64,000 nucleotides of DNA from Chloroflexia bacterium SDU3-3 (lineage in GTDB: Bacteria > Chloroflexota > Chloroflexia > Chloroflexales > Roseiflexaceae). The stretch covers positions 1 to 64,000 of the forward strand of contig WBOU01000014.1 of the NCBI GenBank assembly GCA_009268125.1, given 5' to 3'. The notes under the pieces are model-generated. The model had not been told where the DNA came from. It saw nothing but the letters and a program-made list of their open reading frames with translations, and ran no database searches. Below, one piece after another: positions 10,444-17,060 of this stretch (position 1 is its first letter; each line of letters opens with the position of its first letter). Both the position numbers and the translations under genes were made by a program.

Positions 10444-10946
10444 GCACGACCGATGACCCCAAGCCCGACCAGCGCGCCTGGCGGCGCGAGTTCCCCTACC
10501 GGCTGGATGAGGATGCCTTTGTCTCGCGGCGGACGCTGCTGCGCTTTGCCGTCTACGCCTCCGCCGCGCTGTTCTCTGGCACGGCGGTGCTGACGGTGCT
10601 CAGCGCCATCACGCGCCGCGTGCGCGGCGCGCCCACGCCGATCGCGCGGGCCAGCGAGGTGCCCCAGGGTACGGCGCACTACTTCGCCTACCCCGATGCC
10701 GACGATCAGGCCATGCTCATCCACCTGCCCGACGGGCGCTTTGTGGCCTACAGCCAGAAGTGCACGCACCTCTCGTGCGCGGTCTACTACCAGCCCGAGC
10801 ACGAGCGGCTGTACTGCCCGTGCCACGAGGGCGTGTTCGACCCCACCACCGGCGAGCCGGTCGCCGGGCCGCCGCAGCGCCGCCTGTCGCAGATCGTGCT
10901 CCGCCAGGAGGGCGACCAGCTGATCGCCGTCGAGGAGGTGCCCTGA
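10440..10946 (+). CDS. Membrane-anchored Rieske [2Fe-2S] protein
   Basis: A 168-residue Rieske protein. One hydrophobic helix (residues ~35-55, FAVYASAALFSGTAVLTVL) follows a positively charged N-terminus. The cluster motif is complete: Cys108 and His110 in CTHLSC, Cys126 and His129 in CPCHEG, with Cys113 and Cys128 able to form the usual disulfide. The C-terminal GEPVAGPPQRRL is the typical Rieske closing loop. ATG 10440 overlaps the ferredoxin stop (ATGA). Within the operon it may carry electrons between the cytochrome b and the ferredoxin, or accept them from quinol like a small bc-type module. No cytochrome c gene is nearby. Confidence 0.92.
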   Translation: MSTTDDPKPDQRAWRREFPYRLDEDAFVSRRTLLRFAVYASAALFSGTAVLTVLSAITRRVRGAPTPIARASEVPQGTAHYFAYPDADDQAMLIHLPDGRFVAYSQKCTHLSCAVYYQPEHERLYCPCHEGVFDPTTGEPVAGPPQRRLSQIVLRQEGDQLIAVEEVP

Positions 10947-11224
10947 TGCGCGCCGCCGAGCCGCCCCCGAAGTATCGCGACCCCCGCCCGCAGCCCCCGC
11001 GCGACGAGCCGATTACCCCAGGGCGTCAGGCGGTGGTGATGATGATGCTGGCGATAGGGATTCTGCTGCTGGCCATCCAGCTGTGGCTGCTCACCATCGC
11101 GCTCGACCTCTACCTCGCGGGCAGGGGCGAGTCGGTCTGGCTGACCTGCCTGTGCTCCGGGCTGATCTTCCTGGGCGGCCTGCTGGTGATGCGGCTGCTG
11201 GAGCGCCAGGACTGGCCGCGCTAG
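10946..11224 (+). CDS. Small two-helix membrane protein, last gene of the molybdoenzyme operon
   Basis: A 92-residue protein with a proline-rich N-terminus and two hydrophobic helices (roughly residues 32-56 and 62-85, QAVVMMMLAIGILLLAIQLW and CLCSGLIFLGGLLVMRLL). Its ATG at 10946 overlaps the Rieske stop (TGATG), so it is translationally coupled. It resembles small uncharacterised membrane proteins (DUF6755-like, from memory) found with such reductase operons. Probable assembly or anchoring subunit; no catalytic residues are visible. A strong hairpin follows 40 bases downstream. Confidence 0.72.
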   Translation: MRAAEPPPKYRDPRPQPPRDEPITPGRQAVVMMMLAIGILLLAIQLWLLTIALDLYLAGRGESVWLTCLCSGLIFLGGLLVMRLLERQDWPR

Positions 11225-11264
11225 CGGCGGGCGGAAGGTAGAAATCCTAACTTATAGCTTCCAC

Positions 11265-11301
11265 AGCAGAGTATGGGCGCGTATCGCGCCCATACTCTGC
11301 T
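11265..11301 (+). terminator. 17-bp perfect hairpin after the molybdoenzyme operon
   Basis: Left arm AGCAGAGTATGGGCGCG (11265-11281), loop TAT, perfectly complementary right arm 11285-11301. No U-tract follows, so it may stop transcription with help or act in RNA stability. Its core is nearly identical to the hairpin at 14633-14667 on the other side of the CRISPR array. Confidence 0.6.
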
Positions 11302-11402
11302 GCATTATGGTGTGAATTGGTGCATGTTCGGCAGAGATGATACCCACGCCGCCCGTTGAACAGGAATCCGCCCTAGTCGATCGCTGTCATGCAGCCACGA
11401 TA

Positions 11403-14327
11403 GTTTGAGTGTTCAATCGTGAGTCGATGGGACAAAGACCGGTCGGCCATCCATCAGCGGCATCATCACCGTCGTATTTCAGTGCTCAATCGTGAGCCGA
11501 TGGGACAGAGACGTGGTTGCCGCACTATCATGCGCGATCTCATTCGCTGTTTCAGTGCTCAATCGTGAGCCGATGGGACAGAGACCACCTCGTAGCGCGG
11601 CACGCGGCGTTTGACCGGAGTTTCAGTGCTCAATCGTGAGCCGATGGGACAGAGACCAATGCTACGAGCTCTCGCAACATCTTCGCAATTGTTTCAGTGC
11701 TCAATCGTGAGCCGATGGGACAGAGACCCGGGTACCAGTTGTACCTGGCTAACAAGTTCGGTGTTTCAGTGCTCAATCGTGAGCCGATGGGACAGAGACG
11801 CTATTGATGCGCCGCTGGCCGTTCTTGATCACGAGTTTCAGTGCTCAATCGTGAGCCGATGGGACAGAGACCCACGACCTGGCCGGTTCACACGAGCGGA
11901 ATCGTGAGTTTCAGTGCTCAATCGTGAGCCGATGGGACAGAGACGCGACTTTCTTTCCGGATTTACGCGGCTTCCATGCTGTTTCAGTGCTCAATCGTGA
12001 GCCGATGGGACAGAGACTGGCCCAGCAGGCCCCGGCCACGACCGGAGAGGCGTTTCAGTGCTCAATCGTGAGCCGATGGGACAGAGACTAACCTTGAATG
12101 TAGGCATGTCTCGCTCCTTACTAGTTTCAGTGCTCAATCGTGAGCCGATGGGACAGAGACCAATGCTACGAGCTCTCGCAACATCTTCGCAATTGTTTCA
12201 GTGCTCAATCGTGAGCCGATGGGACAGAGACCCGCAGGCTTCGCTTCTCGTCATCGTAGCCCATGTGTTTCAGTGCTCAATCGTGAGCCGATGGGACAGA
12301 GACTCGGCATCGCGGCGCAGCTGTAGGAGCGGACACGATGTTTCAGTGCTCAATCGTGAGCCGATGGGACAGAGACGCAGCAGGAACCACGGAGAGAGCC
12401 GATAGAGCGCAAAGTTTCAGTGCTCAATCGTGAGCCGATGGGACAGAGACCGCCGTCAACCTCGTGCGCTGCACTGGACTCGGCGTTTCAGTGCTCAATC
12501 GTGAGCCGATGGGACAGAGACTTGATGTCCTGTAAGACGTTTGCTAGTACCTCTTGCGTTTCAGTGCTCAATCGTGAGCCGATGGGACAGAGACACGAGC
12601 GCCACATCTGAGCAGATCGCGCAAGCCAGTTTCAGTGCTCAATCGTGAGCCGATGGGACAGAGACCCCGGACGAAAAACTCATAGCTGCCCTCCTCGCCC
12701 TGTTTCAGTGCTCAATCGTGAGCCGATGGGACAGAGACCAGCGATGCTGACGCATTCCGCATTTTGGTTGCGCTGTTTCAGTGCTCAATCGTGAGCCGAT
12801 GGGACAGAGACTCGAGCGTGACGCTCGCGATGGGGGCGGCCTGGGGGAGTTTCAGTGCTCAATCGTGAGCCGATGGGACAGAGACCTGCAGAACCTGCTC
12901 AACCTCGCCGTCACCATGCTGTTTCAGTGCTCAATCGTGAGCCGATGGGACAGAGACTCGCGGCACATGCACAGCAAGATGATCGGACCATGTTTCAGTG
13001 CTCAATCGTGAGCCGATGGGACAGAGACCTGCAGAACCTGCTCAACCTCGCCGTCACCATGCTGTTTCAGTGCTCAATCGTGAGCCGATGGGACAGAGAC
13101 TTCGTTCGGAACGCCTGAGCAAGCCCAGGACGCGGCGTTTCAGTGCTCAATCGTGAGCCGATGGGACAGAGACAAGCGGCAGCATCTTGACCTTGCCGGT
13201 CCAGTACGTTTCAGTGCTCAATCGTGAGCCGATGGGACAGAGACCGCTGCGGGCAATGATGCCGAGCGGCAGGCGGCGGTGTTTCAGTGCTCAATCGTGA
13301 GCCGATGGGACAGAGACCGCGGCTTCCCGCGCTTGACCGGCTGATCTTGCTGTTTCAGTGCTCAATCGTGAGCCGATGGGACAGAGACCTGGAGAGCACC
13401 AACACTCGGTGTGAGATCTCGGTGTTTCAGTGCTCAATCGTGAGCCGATGGGACAGAGACTCATCGCTGCCGCCGCGTCGCCCGCACTGGTGGCGTTTCA
13501 GTGCTCAATCGTGAGCCGATGGGACAGAGACTCAGCTTATAAAACATCCCCCGGCTGATGCCCAGCTGTTTCAGTGCTCAATCGTGAGCCGATGGGACAG
13601 AGACCTGAGAGTAGCGCCCCGCTGCGAGTGTGTCTTACTGTTTCAGTGCTCAATCGTGAGCCGATGGGACAGAGACGATTCGTAGACAGCGCTGGTGTCG
13701 CCTGGGCGAACGGTTTCAGTGCTCAATCGTGAGCCGATGGGACAGAGACGTAGGGTTTGCATGGTTTGCATGATCGCCCTCGCTGTTTCAGTGCTCAATC
13801 GTGAGCCGATGGGACAGAGACATCAAAGAAAGCTGGCGGCAGCAAAGTATCAAGATGTTTCAGTGCTCAATCGTGAGCCGATGGGACAGAGACCCGAGGC
13901 GGAACACCGCCGCATCGTGGTCATCGCCAGTTTCAGTGCTCAATCGTGAGCCGATGGGACAGAGACCAGCTTGTCCGCGCCCGGCAGCTGGCCGAGCACC
14001 GAGTTTCAGTGCTCAATCGTGAGCCGATGGGACAGAGACATCGAGCTGTAGCCAGGGTATCCCCGGCGCAGCAGCTGTTTCAGTGCTCAATCGTGAGCCG
14101 ATGGGACAGAGACGCCTCGCTCACAGTCGGAACAGTCGGGGCAACCTGTTTCAGTGCTCAATCGTGAGCCGATGGGACAGAGACCATCCACGACCAGGTC
14201 GCAGGCCGCCAGCGTGCGCGTTTCAGTGCTCAATCGTGAGCCGATGGGACAGAGACCTCGCGATTGTGCCTGTGTTTTTCCTCTGGCGATGTTTCAGTGC
14301 TCAATCGTGAGCCGATGGGACAGAGAC
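11403..14327 (-). CRISPR. CRISPR array, 41 repeats of 37 bp and 40 spacers of 34-37 bp; no cas genes in the window
   Basis: The repeat starts GTTTCAGTGCTCAATCGTGA and ends GGGACAGAGAC on the plus strand, at 71-74 bp steps from 11403 to 14327. Thirty-nine repeats look identical. The first (11403-11439) has four substitutions, and the second (11476) starts with A instead of G. Degenerate repeats mark the leader-distal end, so the leader should be on the right, beyond 14327, and transcription should run on the minus strand. In that orientation the repeat ends ACTGAAAC, the usual 3' end and 8-nt crRNA tag of type I and type III systems. Two spacers occur twice: 11657-11690 equals 12161-12194, and 12886-12920 equals 13029-13063. 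No Cas protein is encoded within the window, so Cas proteins must act in trans or lie elsewhere. The spacers' targets are unknown. Confidence 0.98.
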
Positions 14328-14632
14328 CCACATACTGCATAAGGCTTTAGCCAGAGGTGGTGTCGGAAAAGGGGTGAATCGGCCCTCCTGGCCTATTCTA
14401 GCAGGTCGATTCCAAACGATCAATAGGGTGTTTCCTCACCGCTTTCGAAACTTGTTTTCTGTTCCAGAACCGTGTCAAGTTGCGAAACATTGCCGTGGGC
14501 ATCTCCATGCCCTGAAGCAGGATGGAAATGCCGACACTGTCTGGCCTACCGCATCGGTTTGCCCCATTGCTGGCATGATTTGCGAGCGCGTGCGCCAGCC
14601 GGGGCATTTTTGTGGCGGGCGCGCTCGCATGA
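14328..14632. other. Candidate CRISPR leader and intergenic region
   Basis: About 300 bases between the last perfect repeat and the next hairpin. No gene is supported; open frames here are short and unlike neighbouring proteins. From the array polarity (degenerate repeats on the left, GAAAC end on the minus strand) this is where the leader and minus-strand promoter should be. I could not identify a convincing promoter. Confidence 0.45.
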
Positions 14633-14667
14633 ACAGAGGATGGGCGCATATTGCGCCCATCCTCTGT
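14633..14667 (-). terminator. 16-bp perfect hairpin after the nitrate transporter gene
   Basis: Left arm ACAGAGGATGGGCGCA (14633-14648), three-base loop TAT, perfect right arm 14652-14667. It lies 19 bases past the stop of the minus-strand transporter gene. Core and loop match the hairpin at 11265-11301 except for about two compensated positions. No U-tract. Confidence 0.55.
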
Positions 14668-14686
14668 AGCTGGTACCGCTGGCGTG

Positions 14687-15853
14687 TTAGGTGGACGCGG
14701 CGCGCAGCTGCCGCTCGTTGAGCACGAGGCAGACGACGGCGACCACGCCCAGCAGCACAAAGCCCAAGCTATACCCGCCGAGGCTCTGCCGGACTGTGCC
14801 CATCACCAGCGGCGGGAAGAAGCCGCCCAGCCCGCCAGCCGCCCCCACCAGGCCGGTCACCACGCCGGTGCGCCCAGGGAACCACTGTGGCACCAGCTTA
14901 AATACCGCCCCGTTGCCAAGGCCGAAGAACAGCGACGCGGTCAGGCAGGCGATCGTCAGCGGGATGAGCGCCGTGCTGATCGCCAGCGCCAGCGCCACCA
15001 GAGTCACCACTAGGAAGACCACGCGCAGCACCTGCCCGCCGCCAAAGCGGTCGGCGAGCCAGCCGCCCAGCGGACGACCGGCGGTTGCCACCAGCACGAA
15101 CAGAAACACGCGGTTCCCTGCCTCCAGCGGGGTGATCTGGTAGAGGTCTACCAGCATCTTTGGCAGGTACAGCGAGAAGGCCACAAAGCCGCCGAAGGTG
15201 AGGAAGTAGAATAGGCTGAGCAGCCAGGTGCCGCGCTCGGTGCGCATGATATTGAGGCTCTGCGCTAGGGTGGGCGGCGGCCCAGCGCCCCTGGGCGCGT
15301 CGCGGGCCAGCAGCCAGAACACCCCGGCCATGGCCACATGGAGCGCGGCGAAGGCGAGGAACACCGCAGGCATGCCCAGGCTCTGGGCGATCTGCGGTGC
15401 CGCGCGGGCCGCCAGCGCGGTGCCGATATTGCCCGCGCCGTACACGCCGAGCGCAAAGCCCTGGCGCTCGGGCGGGTAGTGCCGCGAGACAAACGGCACG
15501 CCTACCGCGAAGCTCGCGCCCCCGAGGCCCAAAAACAAGGCGTCCAGCAGCAGCAGCGGGTAGCTAGTGCTGATGCTGGTGAGCAGCAGCACCGGCACCA
15601 TGCCCAGCAGCAGCATGGTGAAGATCCTGCGCCCGCCATAGCGGTCGGTCAAGATCCCAAGCGGGATGCGCAGCAGGGAGCCAAGGATAACCGGCACCGC
15701 GATCAGCAGGCTGGTCTGGATCTCGCTGAGCGCGAGCTGGCCCTGGATCCGCGATGCCAAGGGGGAGAGGAGCGACCACCCGGCAAAGGCGACCGCAAAG
15801 GCCAGCGTTGCCATTGTCAGGGCCAGGGCTGGAGATCCATGCCGAAGGGTCAT
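14687..15853 (-). CDS. narK: Nitrate/nitrite transporter, NarK family (MFS)
   Basis: Major facilitator protein of 388 residues with twelve predicted helices. Both nitrate-signature regions are visible: GLGGASFAVGVPFVSRHYP (helix 5) and FFGLGNGAVFKLVPQWFPG (helix 11), together with the MFS loop motif GILTDRYGGRR. ATG 15853 (MTLRHGSPAL) is chosen because AAGGAGG lies just ahead of it; the open frame extends to 15928 without a ribosome site. It faces the nitrate reductase-like operon across the CRISPR array and most likely brings in nitrate, or exchanges nitrate for nitrite. No nitrite reductase gene is in the window. Confidence 0.9.
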   Translation of the reverse strand: MTLRHGSPALALTMATLAFAVAFAGWSLLSPLASRIQGQLALSEIQTSLLIAVPVILGSLLRIPLGILTDRYGGRRIFTMLLLGMVPVLLLTSISTSYPLLLLDALFLGLGGASFAVGVPFVSRHYPPERQGFALGVYGAGNIGTALAARAAPQIAQSLGMPAVFLAFAALHVAMAGVFWLLARDAPRGAGPPPTLAQSLNIMRTERGTWLLSLFYFLTFGGFVAFSLYLPKMLVDLYQITPLEAGNRVFLFVLVATAGRPLGGWLADRFGGGQVLRVVFLVVTLVALALAISTALIPLTIACLTASLFFGLGNGAVFKLVPQWFPGRTGVVTGLVGAAGGLGGFFPPLVMGTVRQSLGGYSLGFVLLGVVAVVCLVLNERQLRAAST

Positions 15854-16205
15854 AGGGTCCTCCTTATACCATACCTGGGCGAACTCTGGGGTGATATCAG
15901 GTGCGCTCATGCTCGCCGCGTGAGGCACGCGCTTCTATACCATATCATATCTATGTGGCCAGAAGAGATGCAATCTCATGAGAATTGCTACCCGTTGCTC
16001 ATGTGCCTTCTCTTGCTACGTCATCTTGCCTAGAGCGGTGTTGTGTTCTTTGATTATACTAATGTAGCTATTATCAATGAGTGGCACTTGGCCTGGTGTC
16101 TGTTCTTGGCCAAAGCTGCAGCTGTGATTTTCCCAGAGAACGCTGGTGTAAGACCATCTACTGGTCGGTGTTCGGGGGATAGGCTACTTTAGAAAGAGGA
16201 GCGCG
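15854..16205. other. Divergent intergenic region, 352 bp
   Basis: Promoter region between the minus-strand transporter and the plus-strand unknown gene. TATACCATA occurs twice (near 15866 and 15936), possibly an operator or -10 material for the transporter. TATACT at 16054-16059 is a candidate -10 for the plus-strand gene but lacks a good -35. No gene is supported here. Confidence 0.4.
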
Positions 16206-16904
16206 ATGCTGCGAGATGAGCTAGCATCTTATCTTTTTGATGGGCGGCCGCACATGCTTGCCGAGCCGGTGGCAATGTGGCTGGCCGCATCGCGACCGTT
16301 TATGGCGTTCGCGACGACCTACCGCGACAAGATCCGCAAGAAGCTCCGTGCGGCGCAGGGGCATGAGGGCAGCCTTGACCTGCGGCTTGAGCTGGAGACG
16401 GCCTTTCTGCTGCTGCGCGAGCGAGCGCTGGGCCTGGTCTACGAGCCGCAGCCGCCGGTGCACGCGCGCGGGCCTGATTTTGCCGTCACCTATACCACAA
16501 GCCTTACCTTTATGCTTGAGGTGACTAGGCTGCGTGCCGATTCTGGATCTTCCCGACCGGTGCTGATTGAGCGCGTGGGGCAGTCGATTGCCAGCAAGCT
16601 CGTGCAGCTGCTGCCCAACCACAGCAACGCGCTGCTGATCGGGGCCGCTGGCCTGGCGCTTACCGCGGGCGATCTTCAGGCGGCCATGCTCCATATCCAG
16701 CAGCGGGCCGAGGCGAACGACGAGCCGTTCTTGCGACGACACCGCTTTCGCGACCGAGCCGACTTCTTCCGGCACCATCAGCGGCTGAGCATCATTCTTG
16801 TGCGTGGCTCCGGCGGGCCGCTCGTCAGCTGGGCTAGCCCACAGGCTAGGCACCGGCTGCCAGCAAAGGTGCATGCTATCCTTCAGCGCAGCCTAGCGAT
16901 CTAG
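16206..16904 (+). CDS. Uncharacterised protein with a PD-(D/E)XK-like core
   Basis: A 232-residue soluble protein with no signal sequence. ATG 16206 is preceded by AAAGAGGAGCGCG. I do not recognise the family. A stretch from residue 60 to 110 resembles the restriction-endonuclease-like fold: an acidic helix (LELETAFLLL, Glu62/Glu64), then GPDFAV with Asp91, a short hydrophobic strand and LEVTRL with Glu105. The usual Lys of the motif is replaced by Thr107, so the site may be altered or inactive. Arg/His-rich segments (RRHRFRDRADFFRHHQR) near residue 180 could touch nucleic acid. Gene order (157 bases before the DUF4157 gene, same strand) may be meaningful but the two are not clearly one operon. 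The nuclease-fold reading is inference. Confidence 0.6.
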   Translation: MLRDELASYLFDGRPHMLAEPVAMWLAASRPFMAFATTYRDKIRKKLRAAQGHEGSLDLRLELETAFLLLRERALGLVYEPQPPVHARGPDFAVTYTTSLTFMLEVTRLRADSGSSRPVLIERVGQSIASKLVQLLPNHSNALLIGAAGLALTAGDLQAAMLHIQQRAEANDEPFLRRHRFRDRADFFRHHQRLSIILVRGSGGPLVSWASPQARHRLPAKVHAILQRSLAI

Positions 16905-16980
16905 CTGTCGTGCCTCTTTCACCTAAAACAAGCTTAGAGAAATAATAAATGAGAATCTGTTGGTGGTGAAAATCCTATGC

Positions 16981-17008
16981 TGGACAAATAGTAAAGAATT
17001 AGTATAGT
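16981..17008 (+). promoter_or_regulatory. Candidate sigma70-type promoter for the DUF4157 gene
   Basis: TGGACA at 16981-16986 and TATAGT at 17003-17008 with 16 bases between, in an AT-rich stretch 53 bases before the start codon. Both boxes are one mismatch from consensus. Confidence 0.45.
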
Positions 17009-17060
17009 ATAAGCGTGCTTCCCTAACGGAGATCGTAGCATATAGAGGTGAGGCAGGCAG

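Noticed and set aside
11611-14342. Many open frames encoding repeated VLNREPMGQR or CSIVSRWDRD segments
   Set aside because: They are translations of the CRISPR repeats; spacing and composition follow the repeat-spacer pattern, not genes.
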